A stretch of DNA of 64,000 nucleotides from Terriglobales bacterium. GTDB taxonomy: Bacteria; Acidobacteriota; Terriglobia; Terriglobales; Acidobacteriaceae. The notes beneath the pieces are model-generated. The model made no database searches, was not told the DNA's origin, and worked only from the letters and a program-made list of their open reading frames with translations. This document shows, piece after piece, positions 42,711-52,151 of the stretch (positions within the stretch are counted from its first letter, which is position 1; each line of letters starts with the position of its first letter). Where the stretch lies: the NCBI GenBank assembly GCA_035561515.1, contig DATMXP010000016.1, positions 1 through 64,000 on the forward strand, read 5' to 3'. The position numbers and the translations under genes are program-made.

Positions 42711-42971
42711 CCTGAGAAACAGTTTAGCAACGTCACAATCCAGGCGTGCCGACCCAAACTAACGCCCTATGGCTGTTGCAGTAACCGCCGCGGTTCCATC
42801 TCGATCTGGTACTTCCGGAACCTGAAATGAAATTGACGGTGTGTCCTAGAAGTGTCATATACTGCCTGCACTTACGAGCGCTGCCCCCGGGCGCCCAAGA
42901 CGCGATTAGTTGCAGATTGCATTGAGATTGGCGGATGGCACTGCCTTTTAGCCGCACTGCAAGGAAGGCGC

Positions 42972-43796
42972 ATGCACATTAAATTCTGGGGTGTACGCGG
43001 GTCTACCCCGACTCCCCAGCCAGAGAACATGCGTTATGGGGGGAACACCTCTTGCGTAGAGGTCCGCATCAACGGGCACATCTACGTCTTCGATTGCGGG
43101 ACCGGCTTTCGCAACCTCGGCAAAGCACTCTCCAAGACCGCACGAGAATCCGAGAAGCCAATCCACGCCCACATCTTCCTGTCGCATTTTCACTGGGACC
43201 ACATCCAGGGAATTCCATTCTTTAGTCCCCTGTATGAATCGCGCGACAACTATTTCTTCTTTCACTCTTCCAGCCGCAGTCGCAACCTGCAGCGCGCCAT
43301 CGAAGAGCAGATGGCCGATCCCTACTTTCCCGTCGACATGAGCGAGATGGCAGCTCACCGTAATTTCTACGACATTGAGGAAGACCGGATCGCCTTCGAC
43401 AACTGCATCATCCAGAGCATGTGGCTGAACCATCCGCAAGGGTGCCTGGGCTTCCGGCTCGAGACCGACGAAGGGGTCATCGTCTACGCCACCGACAACG
43501 AACCTGGCCATCCCATCTTCGACAAGAACGTTCGCAAGCTGGCGGAAGGCGCCGATGTCCTTATCTACGACGCTCAATACCTGCCGGATCAGTATGAAGC
43601 GCACAAGCGCGGTTGGGGGCACAGTCACTGGCGTGAAGCCATCAACATCGTGATGCAAAGTGGCGCTAAGGAACTCGTGCTCTTCCACCACGATCCCGAC
43701 CACAGCGACGCCTGTATCGACAACATCGTCCGCGACGCCAGCAACTACTACCCGAAGGTGCGGGCGGCCGCCGAAGGAATGGAAATCCAGCTCTAG
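42972..43796 (+). CDS. Metallo-beta-lactamase-fold hydrolase
   Basis: A 274-residue MBL-fold protein. The opening MHIKFWGVRGSTPTPQPEN, the metal motif LSHFHWDHIQGIPFF, and the later ATDNEP and LFHHDP segments resemble a phosphodiesterase-like MBL subgroup that includes cyclic-nucleotide phosphodiesterase-type proteins. The substrate is unknown. GGAAGGCGC lies before the ATG at 42972. The frame extends upstream without a signal. The next gene is convergent. Confidence 0.87.
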   Translation: MHIKFWGVRGSTPTPQPENMRYGGNTSCVEVRINGHIYVFDCGTGFRNLGKALSKTARESEKPIHAHIFLSHFHWDHIQGIPFFSPLYESRDNYFFFHSSSRSRNLQRAIEEQMADPYFPVDMSEMAAHRNFYDIEEDRIAFDNCIIQSMWLNHPQGCLGFRLETDEGVIVYATDNEPGHPIFDKNVRKLAEGADVLIYDAQYLPDQYEAHKRGWGHSHWREAINIVMQSGAKELVLFHHDPDHSDACIDNIVRDASNYYPKVRAAAEGMEIQL

Positions 43797-43800
43797 CCGA

Positions 43801-44556
43801 TCAGGCGACCGGGAACTGAATCTCCAGCAACTCTCCCCAATACAACTCCCGCTTCGGTCCCGCGAGTTGAACGTTCTGCACTCGCATCCATTGCCGGATG
43901 GCATCGTAGGCGTGCTCGGCTTCTTCTTCCGTGTTTCCAGCGTAGGCGCACGCCAGAGTCGCCGGAGGCAGTTCCCGCTGGTCGAACACGCTCCGACGAC
44001 TTAGCCGCGTTGTCAGTTCGATGAACGGCTCCCCCTCGAGCACGCCGGAATCCGCGCATCGATGCCACAAAACACCGCGCAGCTTTCCGACACAGTCCTC
44101 TGGAACGTTCGCAAGAAGCTCTTTCTCCATGTCGGCAACGTGTTCGTACGCATCGACCGTCGCTCGCACTGACGCAATCCTCACCGGAGGACGCCGCTTC
44201 GTCTGCACAGTGACGGCTCCGAATTCGTAGTCGCCGGCGAGAGCGGCTTCCAGCAATCGCAGTTTCTGTCCCGCTTTCTGGATGGACGTTCGAATTTCCC
44301 CGCGCAGCGCCTCCAGCGCACTTCGTTGTGCACAAGCCGATCCCGAAAGCAGCGGACGAATCTCATCCAGCGCCAAGCCCATGTCCTTAAACGCAACGAT
44401 AAGGTTCAACCTGACCAACTGCCTTGTGTCGTAGTAACGGTAACCCGAGCGGGCATCGACCGCTGCCGGCGACAGCAGCCCGATCTCGTCGTAATAGCGC
44501 AGCGCCTTCGCCGACACCCCGGCCAACTGCGCAAATTCACTGATCCGCAGCTTCAC
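43801..44556 (-). CDS. MerR-family transcriptional regulator
   Basis: A 251-residue regulator. Residues 3-70 form the MerR winged HTH (ISEFAQLAGVSAKALRYYDEIGLLSP, then RSGYRYYD), followed by a dimerisation coiled coil. The C-terminal 140 residues resemble a GyrI-like effector domain, as in BmrR- or TipA-type regulators, so a small-molecule ligand is likely. No obvious target is adjacent except the divergent exported protein at 44645. Confidence 0.87.
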   Translation of the reverse strand: MKLRISEFAQLAGVSAKALRYYDEIGLLSPAAVDARSGYRYYDTRQLVRLNLIVAFKDMGLALDEIRPLLSGSACAQRSALEALRGEIRTSIQKAGQKLRLLEAALAGDYEFGAVTVQTKRRPPVRIASVRATVDAYEHVADMEKELLANVPEDCVGKLRGVLWHRCADSGVLEGEPFIELTTRLSRRSVFDQRELPPATLACAYAGNTEEEAEHAYDAIRQWMRVQNVQLAGPKRELYWGELLEIQFPVA

Positions 44557-44644
44557 GGCTTACCCCACATCCCACCACGATACCCCATTTTCAGCCGTTG
44601 CACCTTCCCCCTACGGGAATGTTCACCTTGTCCTGGAGGTTGGA

Positions 44645-45343
44645 ATGAAAGTTCTGAAGCTGCTCTCGCTCGTCCTTCTCGTAGCGACCGTGGTCCTCTC
44701 TCAGGAGAATCGCAATGTCGTTCGCATGGTTACGTGGCAGCCGAAGCCCGGCATGGAACGTCAGTTTGAAGAGGGCTATAAACGCCACCTGGTCTGGCAC
44801 ACGAACGCGAAGGACCCGTGGATTTGGCATGGCTGGAACATCAATTCCGGCGACCGCTCGGGATGGTTTGTCGATGCCAGCTTCGGGCATGCCTGGACTG
44901 ACTTTGATTCGCCCGTCAATCCGTCGGGCGACCGTGGCGACAACGAAAAGAACGTAGTCCCTTACGCCGATGTCCGTCAGGTCTCGACCTTCGAAGTTGT
45001 GCCCGCCGCCAGCAATCTCGACGAACAGCGCCTCTCTTCGCGCCTGCTGACCTTCGTCTACTTAGACATACGTCCCGGCTTCGGCGGTCAGTTCGAAGCT
45101 TCTATCGCAAGCGCGTTGCAAGGTACCGCGGCGCCTCCGCATGCACTGCTGCGCCCAGCCAACGGCACCATGCAATACCTCCTGTTGCTCGCCGCAGACA
45201 AGAACTCGGATTTAGGCCCGACCTCCGAAACCGTGCGAAAGCTCCTCGCCTCTATTTCCGAACGCGACGCAAACCTCATCCAGAGAGTCGGCACCGAAAC
45301 AGCTTCTCACCGGCCGGATCTCAGCTATCTCGGCGCCAAATAG
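44645..45343 (+). CDS. Exported protein of unknown function
   Basis: A 232-residue protein with a signal peptide (residues 1-19). The mature part opens RMVTWQPKPGMERQFEEGYKRHL, which recalls the dimeric alpha/beta-barrel (ABM-like) fold, and may contain a second such half near RLLTFVYLDIRPGFGGQFEA. No catalytic residues are recognised. An excellent GGAGG site precedes the ATG. It is divergent from the MerR gene and may be its target. Confidence 0.75.
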   Translation: MKVLKLLSLVLLVATVVLSQENRNVVRMVTWQPKPGMERQFEEGYKRHLVWHTNAKDPWIWHGWNINSGDRSGWFVDASFGHAWTDFDSPVNPSGDRGDNEKNVVPYADVRQVSTFEVVPAASNLDEQRLSSRLLTFVYLDIRPGFGGQFEASIASALQGTAAPPHALLRPANGTMQYLLLLAADKNSDLGPTSETVRKLLASISERDANLIQRVGTETASHRPDLSYLGAK

Positions 45344-45553
45344 TCGCCCTCCCCCCGACCCGCGTTCTGTCCCAGGTGCAGCACGCGGGTTTCCCCTCAC
45401 CACCTTGGTTCCTGCACCCTCGTCGCCTTGCCCAACTTTCCGCTTCAAGCTTAGAATTGGCCATTTGGCGCAAGATACAGATATGGCGCCGGGAGCGCGC
45501 CAACCTGCATCCGATGTGGTGCGATTGAAGTTCCCTGCCCGTTTGGAGATTGA

Positions 45554-46825
45554 ATGAGCACCATTTCTATTCCCCTGGATCAAGAAACCAATCCGTGGAT
45601 AGCACAGGCGGCCCGGTTTGACATGGCCGCACAGAAACTCAACCTCGACGAAGGTCTCTGGCGCATCCTCCGCAGCCCCAACCGCGAAATTACCGTTTAC
45701 ATCCCCGTCCAAATGGACGACGGCCACATTGAAGTCTTCACCGGATATCGCGTCCAGCACTCCATCGCTCGTGGTCCCGCAAAGGGCGGAATCCGCTACA
45801 GCCCCGATGTCAGCCTCGACGAAGTCCGCGCCCTCGCGAGCTGGATGACATGGAAATGCGCCGTCGTGAACATCCCCTTCGGCGGCGGCAAGGGCGGCAT
45901 CATCTGCGATCCCAAGAAGATGTCCATGCACGAACTCGAACGCATGACCCGCCGCTACACGGCTGAACTAGTCGAGTTCATCGGGCCCGAGAAAGACGTG
46001 CCCGCTCCCGACATGAACACCAACGAGCAGGTGATGGCCTGGATCATGGACACCTATTCCATGCACATGCGCCAGACCGTGACGGCCGTCGTTACCGGCA
46101 AACCACTCAATATGGGCGGCAGCAAGGGCCGCCGCGAAGCCACGGGTCGCGGCGTAATGGTCGTGTGTGATGAAGCCCTCAAGCGCATGGGTATGAGCCG
46201 TGAATCCACTCGCGTCATCGTGCAGGGCTTCGGCAATGTCGGTTCAAATGCAGCCCGCCTGATGCACGAAGCCGGCTACAAGATCATCGGTATCGCCGAG
46301 TTCGATGGTGGTCTCTACAACAAGGACGGCATCGACATCGATGCTCTTTGGGAGCACCGCTATCGCAACGGCACCATCCATGGGTTCAAGGGAGCCGAGC
46401 CGCACGACCAGCATGAACTCCTCCTCACGGATTGCGACATCCTGGTGCCCGCAGCGACCGAGAACGTCATCACCAGCAAGAATGCCGCCAAGATTAAGGC
46501 GAAGATCATCGCTGAAGGTGCGAACGGCCCCACCACTGCGCACGCCGACGACATCCTTGCCGACAACAAGATCTTCGTCATTCCCGACATCCTGGCCAAC
46601 GCCGGCGGCGTGACCACCTCGTACTTTGAGTGGGTTCAGGATCGTCAGGGCTACTTCTGGAAGGAATCGGTTGTGAACGAACAGTTGGATCACATCATGC
46701 GCGCTTCGTTCGAAGATGTGGTTCGTTATGCCGAAACTCACAACGTAAATAACCGCATCGCCGCATACATGCTGGCGATCGACCGCGTGGCTTATACCAT
46801 CCGCCAGCGCGGTATTTACGCGTAA
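45554..46825 (+). CDS. gdhA: Glutamate dehydrogenase (Glu/Leu/Phe/Val family)
   Basis: Interconverts glutamate and 2-oxoglutarate plus ammonia with NAD(P). The 423-residue hexameric type has the substrate motif [22 protein letters not shown], the catalytic lysine in PFGGGKGGI, and the Rossmann fingerprint [17 protein letters not shown] with an acidic residue later (IAEFDGG). The C-terminus ends in the typical helix ([14 protein letters not shown]). A strong terminator follows. Cofactor preference cannot be assigned safely. Confidence 0.95.
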   Translation: MSTISIPLDQETNPWIAQAARFDMAAQKLNLDEGLWRILRSPNREITVYIPVQMDDGHIEVFTGYRVQHSIARGPAKGGIRYSPDVSLDEVRALASWMTWKCAVVNIPFGGGKGGIICDPKKMSMHELERMTRRYTAELVEFIGPEKDVPAPDMNTNEQVMAWIMDTYSMHMRQTVTAVVTGKPLNMGGSKGRREATGRGVMVVCDEALKRMGMSRESTRVIVQGFGNVGSNAARLMHEAGYKIIGIAEFDGGLYNKDGIDIDALWEHRYRNGTIHGFKGAEPHDQHELLLTDCDILVPAATENVITSKNAAKIKAKIIAEGANGPTTAHADDILADNKIFVIPDILANAGGVTTSYFEWVQDRQGYFWKESVVNEQLDHIMRASFEDVVRYAETHNVNNRIAAYMLAIDRVAYTIRQRGIYA

Positions 46826-46846
46826 AAGTAGAAGTTCATCGAACAG

Positions 46847-46874
46847 AGGCCCGGTGAGGAACCGGGCCTTTTTG
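46847..46874 (+). terminator. Intrinsic terminator of gdhA
   Basis: A 9-bp stem AGGCCCGGT / ACCGGGCCT followed by TTTTT. Confidence 0.92.
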
Positions 46875-46875
46875 C

Positions 46876-47298
46876 TTACGGTGTACGCCCCTTCGACTTG
46901 TTGGGCAGAAAACTCACTTTGAGCGCGTTACCCACAACACGGAAATCATTGTCCGCCGTTATGAGGGTGGCATTGTTGCGCAGGGCCAGTGCTCCCGCAA
47001 AAGAGTCCGCAAAGGGAACCTTGAACCGGAAGCGAAACTCGGCCGCTTCCCTTGCAACGATGGGATCTACTGAAAGCACATTGATCGGTAAACTCTGAAA
47101 CCGATTCTCAATGTTCTCTGCACTGACAACCCCGTGTGCCTTCAGAACGATGTAGAACACTTCGCCCCAGTTCGCCGCGGACATCAAGAGGTCGTGTGCA
47201 CCGATCGCAGCATCTTTAATCAGGCGTTCTACCTCAAGAGCCCCGGGCTCGTTGTCCAGAAATCGAAGAACAGCACTTGCATCAAGTACGAACGTCAT
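46876..47298 (-). CDS. PIN-domain toxin, VapC family
   Basis: A 140-residue ribonuclease toxin candidate. The PIN acidic quartet is seen as D6 (FVLDASAV), E46 (NWGEVFY), D97 (PFADSFAGALA) and D115 (TADNDF). VapC toxins cut tRNA or rRNA when free of their antitoxin. The ORF overlaps the antitoxin gene by 4 bp, the usual coupling in which the antitoxin is made first. It lies just past the gdhA terminator. Confidence 0.92.
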   Translation of the reverse strand: MTFVLDASAVLRFLDNEPGALEVERLIKDAAIGAHDLLMSAANWGEVFYIVLKAHGVVSAENIENRFQSLPINVLSVDPIVAREAAEFRFRFKVPFADSFAGALALRNNATLITADNDFRVVGNALKVSFLPNKSKGRTP

Positions 47299-47522
47299 TC
47301 CCTATCGTCTCTATGCTCCCTTTCACGCATTTCCGACAGCGAAGGCCCTTTGAGGCATCCGCGTAGGCTTTCGATGTAAGCATCAGTGATCGGGCGGAGA
47401 ACGATGTGATCCTCGTGCGCTTCGATCGCCAAGCGGGTGCCTGAGGTCAATCCGTAACGCTGTCTGATCTCAGCCGGTATGACCACTTGGCCCTTCGTGC
47501 TCAACTGGCTATATAGCTTCAT
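47295..47522 (-). CDS. AbrB/MazE-type (SpoVT-AbrB) antitoxin
   Basis: A 75-residue swapped-hairpin DNA-binding protein: LSTKGQVVIPAEIRQRYGLTSGTRLAIE is the canonical AbrB core. The C-terminal 30 residues form the toxin-binding tail. As in other VapBC pairs it should bind its own promoter region, which is unusually A+T-rich here (47523-47590). The ATG lies at 47522, with no clear Shine-Dalgarno sequence. Confidence 0.92.
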   Translation of the reverse strand: MKLYSQLSTKGQVVIPAEIRQRYGLTSGTRLAIEAHEDHIVLRPITDAYIESLRGCLKGPSLSEMREREHRDDRE

Positions 47523-47590
47523 GTCTTACATTATATATCATTCTTACAAATAGTTATACAAACTACATACTAAATGCAGTAATACATATT
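47523..47590 (-). promoter_or_regulatory. A+T-rich promoter / operator of the toxin-antitoxin pair
   Basis: A roughly 68-bp A+T-rich block in a G+C-rich genome. A perfect -10 TATAAT (minus strand, 47535-47530) ends only about seven bases before the antitoxin ATG, which would give a leaderless or nearly leaderless mRNA. A -35 is not clear. Repeats such as TACAAA and TACATA could be operator half-sites. Confidence 0.5.
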
Positions 47591-47600
47591 TTCCCGAGAC

Positions 47601-48059
47601 CTACCATTCTGGCTTCCGCCTCGCCTCCAGCACGAGCCAGCCCCCGGCCAGAATCAATATGGGCCCGCTCAAAGCCCCCGGGGCCATTCGCCCCAGGTAA
47701 ACGCTCACGATCAAGTGTTGAAGCCCATTCAATATCCCCACAATCACACCAAGTGGGATCGCTACCAGTTTCAGCCATCTCGCCTCTCGTGACGCGAACG
47801 GGGACAAGCAGAGCAGCAGAACCACTGCTGCCGCGAGCCCGAGAATCCATTGACGAAATGTGAAGGTAGGAATCGGCAGGAAGGGAAATCTCGCGCGAAT
47901 GGCGAGGACGTTAGGGTTGTACCACGAGAGGAAGTTGTGCGCGGCTTCGTCAGTTACGTGGATGGCCAGGGCAAAAGCAAACGCCACCCATGCCCACAGG
48001 AAACGTCCTGTTCGATTTACTTCATCAACACCGCGTATTGATCCCGTTCTTTCTGCCAT
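47601..48059 (-). CDS. Small membrane protein of unknown function
   Basis: A 152-residue protein with four membrane helices (about residues 20-36, 68-85, 95-115 and 125-143). The segment HVTDEAAHNF after helix 1 recalls the HXXEE-type membrane family. No function is established. The start (ATG 48059) overlaps the preceding phosphodiesterase gene by about 43 bp, so the two may be co-transcribed. Confidence 0.75.
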   Translation of the reverse strand: MAERTGSIRGVDEVNRTGRFLWAWVAFAFALAIHVTDEAAHNFLSWYNPNVLAIRARFPFLPIPTFTFRQWILGLAAAVVLLLCLSPFASREARWLKLVAIPLGVIVGILNGLQHLIVSVYLGRMAPGALSGPILILAGGWLVLEARRKPEW

Positions 48060-49321
48060 GGTGCCAACTGCTTTCTGGTTGGCTGCCGGACCGTAGACGG
48101 CAACAGGTGCGATTTGAACACCTCGACCGAACCGTCGGTCTTCGCCGGATTCACGTTTAACAAGTACGCCAGCAGCGAATAAATGTGGATGTTCGGGAAC
48201 GGCTTCATCTTACCCTTCTGGAAGGAAGGACCCGCCGCGAAAAACATTGCCCGCATATTCTTTGTGCTGTTGTCGAAGCCATGGTTCCCACCCTTGAGCG
48301 GATGCGTCTTCAGGTAATCGCGCGTACTGATCGTCCATTCATCATCGGCAACCACCACCACGGGCGTGATTCTCGGGCTGTCGTTGAAGTGCCAGCGCTC
48401 GGGTACGGCCGTCGAGAGATAAGCCTTCGCGTGCCGAATCTTCTTCAGCTTCTGGTACAGTGCTTCCGCGTTTCCGTCTTTCGGACGAAGTGACAATACC
48501 GGACTGCCATCCACGATCTGCACGGTCTTCGGATCGATGTAGTCGTCCAGGTACACAATCTTCTTGGTCGAGATAGGCGCCATGCCGTGGTCGGAGACAA
48601 CGATGATGTTCACCTGATCTTCCACACCTCGCAGACGAAGGCCGTTGAGCAACAGACCCACGGCGTTGTCGGCCTCCTGCACTGCCTCGCGGACCTGTGG
48701 AGAGCGAGGTCCAAAGTCGTGGCCGGCGTTGTCCACCATTTCGAGATACAGAGTGAAGAGCTGCGGTCTCAGTAATGCCGAGAGATCCATGCATTCGAAC
48801 AACTTGGCAACGCGCTGCTCAGATGTCAGGTCCTTTTCATACTGCTGGCTGTACGAGGGCCGTGTGCCCTCGATCGCCGCCTGGGCACCGGGCCACAATA
48901 ACGGTGCTGTCCTCACGCCCTGCTTTTCCGCCGTAACCCAGATCGGCTCCCCGCCCCACCAGCGCGCGTCTTCCACTGCGGATCGGTCCGCCATACGGAA
49001 CCATGAATCCGATCCGGGATCGTACATGGTGTTCGCCACGATTCCGTGGTGTGCGGGATACAGTCCCGTCACCAGCGTGTAGTGGTTGGGAAACGTCTTG
49101 GTCGGGAACGACGGGATCATGTACTTGGCACGAAGGCCGCGCTGCATGATCGAGTGCAGGTTTGGCGTGGAGACCTGGTTCAGATAGTCCGGACGAAATC
49201 CGTCGATGGATACCAGGATTACCGTCGGACGCAGGTCGGTGATTCGGTTCGCGGCAAAAAGAGAAACCGTGAACAGACAAACGACGGCAAGTACTAGCTT
49301 GCGAAAACGTGAAGATTGCAT
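48017..49321 (-). CDS. Exported nucleotide-pyrophosphatase / phosphodiesterase-like protein (alkaline phosphatase superfamily)
   Basis: A 434-residue protein with an N-terminal signal peptide or anchor (residues 5-24). The metal site opens with VILVSIDGFRPDYL, the nucleophile threonine lies in PSFPTKTFPNHYTLVTGLYP, and later ligands are seen as DNAGHDFGP and VVSDHGM. This is the NPP / type I phosphodiesterase form. Eukaryotic and bacterial members cleave nucleotides or phosphodiesters; the substrate here is not known. The ATG at 49321 is chosen; the frame opens at 49354. Confidence 0.92.
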   Translation of the reverse strand: MQSSRFRKLVLAVVCLFTVSLFAANRITDLRPTVILVSIDGFRPDYLNQVSTPNLHSIMQRGLRAKYMIPSFPTKTFPNHYTLVTGLYPAHHGIVANTMYDPGSDSWFRMADRSAVEDARWWGGEPIWVTAEKQGVRTAPLLWPGAQAAIEGTRPSYSQQYEKDLTSEQRVAKLFECMDLSALLRPQLFTLYLEMVDNAGHDFGPRSPQVREAVQEADNAVGLLLNGLRLRGVEDQVNIIVVSDHGMAPISTKKIVYLDDYIDPKTVQIVDGSPVLSLRPKDGNAEALYQKLKKIRHAKAYLSTAVPERWHFNDSPRITPVVVVADDEWTISTRDYLKTHPLKGGNHGFDNSTKNMRAMFFAAGPSFQKGKMKPFPNIHIYSLLAYLLNVNPAKTDGSVEVFKSHLLPSTVRQPTRKQLAPWQKERDQYAVLMK

Positions 49322-49430
49322 GGCAACAGTGCTGCTGGAAGCATTAAACACCAATGCCGCGCGCGGTAGGACTACGCCGAATCACTTAAAGGAGTGATGG
49401 ACTGTTGCTGGGGTCCCGCAAAAAACGAAA

Positions 49431-49465
49431 CCCGCAGTGCCGGAGAACCGGTGCTCACTGCGGGA
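49431..49465 (-). terminator. Intrinsic terminator of the DksA/TraR-like gene
   Basis: A 9-bp stem CCCGCAGTG / CACTGCGGG. On the minus strand it is followed by TTTCGTTTTTTG, just beyond the stop at 49484. Confidence 0.85.
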
Positions 49466-49483
49466 TCTGAAGAGGCATGAAGA

Positions 49484-49852
49484 CTACGGAGTAACTTGTT
49501 CCAGTTGGCCCTTTTCCAGTTTGTCCTGGCACTCGATGCAGTAACGGGTCCAGGGCACCGCTTCAAGACGCTTGGAATTGATCTCGTTGCCGCAGGAAAT
49601 GCATTCCCCGTAAGTACCCTCGCGGATACGAGACAGCGCGCTATCCACCATCCCCAGCATCTGCCGCTCGTTTGTGCTCTGCGTGAAGAGGAACTCCTTG
49701 TTGTACGAGCTGGCAGCCTTGTCGGCGATGTCCTGCGCGATATCTTCGCCCTGATTCCGTCCGTCCTGCTGGCGGGTAGAGACGGTTTTACGCAGCTCGG
49801 CCTGTCGTTCCTCGAGTCGTTTCTTGAACTGTTCTAGTTTCTTCTTGTCCAT
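49484..49852 (-). CDS. DksA/TraR-type zinc-finger regulator
   Basis: A 122-residue protein with a coiled-coil N-terminus (KKLEQFKKRLEERQAELRKTV) and a C-terminal four-cysteine finger, CISCGNEINSKRLEAVPWTRYCIEC. DksA binds RNA polymerase with ppGpp to tune rRNA and stress promoters. The DxxDxA tip of E. coli DksA is seen only loosely as DIADKA, so effect on transcription may differ. The presence of a RelA/SpoT-type enzyme elsewhere in the window is not in itself a link. Confidence 0.9.
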   Translation of the reverse strand: MDKKKLEQFKKRLEERQAELRKTVSTRQQDGRNQGEDIAQDIADKAASSYNKEFLFTQSTNERQMLGMVDSALSRIREGTYGECISCGNEINSKRLEAVPWTRYCIECQDKLEKGQLEQVTP

Positions 49853-50347
49853 CGACTTTGTCAGACTTCGAAAACCTTCGCCTTTCGTTGTCCCAAACAG
49901 GTGGCGAATCGGAAATGATAGACCCCGGTTTCGAGGTTCGTCAACGAACGCCGCCTATTACGGATGACCAACGTTGGATGCAGCCAGACCGACTTCGGCT
50001 CCATCATCCACGGAGAACATATGCAAAAAAGCGGCCCCTTTTCAGGGACCGCTTTTAAAAGAGGCAAGGAGGGAGGGAATCTCAGGGAAGGCGATGCAAG
50101 ACGCCGTTCCGACTCCGCCGGAACGTACAGAGAGAAGTCGATATCTCAGGAAGAGGGATCATTCAAAGTGTCAACGGCCTCTTTTGTTACCTCCGTAAGT
50201 TGCACTTGCTCAACCAAAGTACATGAGCATCTCTTGTGGAACGGGTAAGCTGTTGAGAGGGCAACCAGTTAACCTGAAAATCCGGTGTTTCAATATGAGT
50301 CGAGGAGAAAATATCAGCAGGGATAACTTGGTATCCAGGTTCTCAGC
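49853..50347. other. Intergenic region with a bidirectional terminator-like hairpin
   Basis: About 495 bp without a convincing gene. The clearest element is an inverted repeat AAAAGCGG (50027-50034) / CCGCTTTT (50049-50056), with an inner CCC/GGG pairing, which would terminate in either direction. A plus-strand frame (49964-50248) has no homologue I recognise and no good start. No RNA family is identified. Confidence 0.5.
50027..50056. terminator. Bidirectional intrinsic terminator
   Basis: Perfect arms AAAAGCGG / CCGCTTTT with A and T runs on both sides. It stands alone in the 495-bp gap. Confidence 0.65.
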
Positions 50348-51853
50348 TTAGGCACTCTGCTGCTTACTTTGAGCTGCCTGGTTCTGCTCTTCGATCGCCT
50401 TGAGTTTATTCAGAAGCGCCTTGTAGCTGATCTTCAGGATCTTGGCAGCCTGGCGGCGGTTCCATCGGGTTTGCGCCAGCACCCGCTCAATGGCTTCCCG
50501 CTCGGCTTGCATCGCTGCGCGACGTCCGATCTCAAGCAACGACGGCATTTCCTTTGAGTCACCGCCCGTACCGGAAAACGCCACCACGGGTGCCGGCGGA
50601 GGCACCTGCTGTGGAGTAGCTTCCCCATCCGAGTTCTTCGGGTTCCAAAGAGGACTCGTGCCGCTTAACGACGAAACGATCGGCTTGTGCGTGGAAAGTT
50701 CACGGATGATCTGCGACTCCTTCCCCACAATCACATACCGCTTCACCAGGTTCTCCAGTTCGCGAATGTTGCCGGGCCAGTTGTATTCCATCATCCGCCC
50801 GACCGCATAATCGCTGAATGGCGGCGGGGTTTTCCCGTAGAAGTCGCTGTATTTGCTCAGGAAGAAGTCGATGAATACCGGTATCTCTTCGCGCCTTTCC
50901 CTTAGCGGCGGAATGTGGATGGTAACGACATTCAGTCGGTAGAACAGGTCCTCACGAAAATGACCCTCTTCCACCGCTCTCTCCAACGGCTTGTTGGTCG
51001 CCGCCAGCACGCGCACGTCGACCGCGATATCGCGCTTCCCACCCAGCCTGGCAAACTCGCCGTCCTGCAACACGTGCAGCAGCTTGGCCTGCAAGGCCGG
51101 ATGCATCTCGCTAATCTCATCAAGGAATAGCGTGCCCTGGTTGGCGAGATCGAACTTGCCGAGCTTCTGCCGCGTGGCTCCGGTAAACGCGCCGGGTTCG
51201 TAGCCGAACAGTTCGCTTTCCAGCAACTCGTGGGGAATCGCCGCGCAATTCACCTTCACAAACGATTTATCGCGCCGCATGGAATGGCCGTAGACCATAC
51301 GAGCCACAACTTCCTTGCCCGTGCCGCTTTCACCGCGGATGAGCACTGTGGCCGTCGTATCCGCCACCTGTTCAATCGTCTGCTTCACTTCCTCCATCTT
51401 CGGACTGGTTCCGAACAGCATGGTGAAGTCGGTCTGTTTGCGCACCTGTTCGCGCAATTGGGTGGCTTCGGTCGAAAGCCTCTGCTTGTCGAGAATTTTG
51501 GTGATGCGGCTCTCGAGGTCTTTCGGATCGAATGGCTTGCTGATGTAATCCTCGGCGCCCGCCTTCGACGCGCGGAAGATGAGGTCCGGGCTGTTCTGGC
51601 CGGACACAACGATCACCGCCACTTCCGGCTTTATCTGTTTCAGGCGTTCAAGCGTGTCGATGCCATCCATCCCGCCCATCGCCATATCGAGCAGCACCAG
51701 CGTGGGGTCATACACCCGGAACATGCGGATCGCTTCTTCACCGCTCGCGGCCGTGCTTACCTCGTAGTTCTGGCGACTCAGATAACTGCTCAGGAAACGA
51801 GACATGCTCGGGTCGTCATCGACAACGAGCACGCGAACTCGAGGGACTGGCAT
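50348..51853 (-). CDS. NtrC-family sigma-54-dependent response regulator
   Basis: A 501-residue activator. A receiver domain (LVVDDDPS, phosphorylated Asp in LVLLDMAMGG, Lys in YISKPFD) is followed by the AAA+ domain. That domain has Walker A GESGTGKE, the sigma-54 contact loop GAFTGA, and Walker B GTLFLDEISEM. A Fis-type HTH ends the protein (NRRQAAKILKISYKALLNKLK). The start is the ATG at 51853; the frame opens at 51937. It follows the sensor kinase gene on the same strand and may be its partner, 298 bp apart. Confidence 0.95.
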   Translation of the reverse strand: MPVPRVRVLVVDDDPSMSRFLSSYLSRQNYEVSTAASGEEAIRMFRVYDPTLVLLDMAMGGMDGIDTLERLKQIKPEVAVIVVSGQNSPDLIFRASKAGAEDYISKPFDPKDLESRITKILDKQRLSTEATQLREQVRKQTDFTMLFGTSPKMEEVKQTIEQVADTTATVLIRGESGTGKEVVARMVYGHSMRRDKSFVKVNCAAIPHELLESELFGYEPGAFTGATRQKLGKFDLANQGTLFLDEISEMHPALQAKLLHVLQDGEFARLGGKRDIAVDVRVLAATNKPLERAVEEGHFREDLFYRLNVVTIHIPPLRERREEIPVFIDFFLSKYSDFYGKTPPPFSDYAVGRMMEYNWPGNIRELENLVKRYVIVGKESQIIRELSTHKPIVSSLSGTSPLWNPKNSDGEATPQQVPPPAPVVAFSGTGGDSKEMPSLLEIGRRAAMQAEREAIERVLAQTRWNRRQAAKILKISYKALLNKLKAIEEQNQAAQSKQQSA

Positions 51854-52151
51854 CACCGGCAAACTCCAATGTCCGTCTTTTGGACGCAGTGAAACTTTCA
51901 CATTCCGGTCAGGCCGGAAAATCGACTCTGCTTCCAATCCGTCCAGCCCTGGTTTGGCCGACGGCGGTGGTGGGGTTACTAGTAAATCAGCAGAGATTCA
52001 ATCAGTCTCGGAACACATCACTTTCAGCACGCCCCACTCGCCACTGCCTTGATGTGCTTTTCCGCACGCAGCCTTCCAGCTACGCTCGCGGATATTGTAC
52101 TTCCATTCACACTCTATGCATTGGAATAACACAATTGGGTCCCGAGTTGCC

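Noticed and set aside
49964..50248. A 94-codon plus-strand frame in the gap after the DksA/TraR gene
   Set aside because: It spans a terminator hairpin, has poor codon character and no recognised motif.
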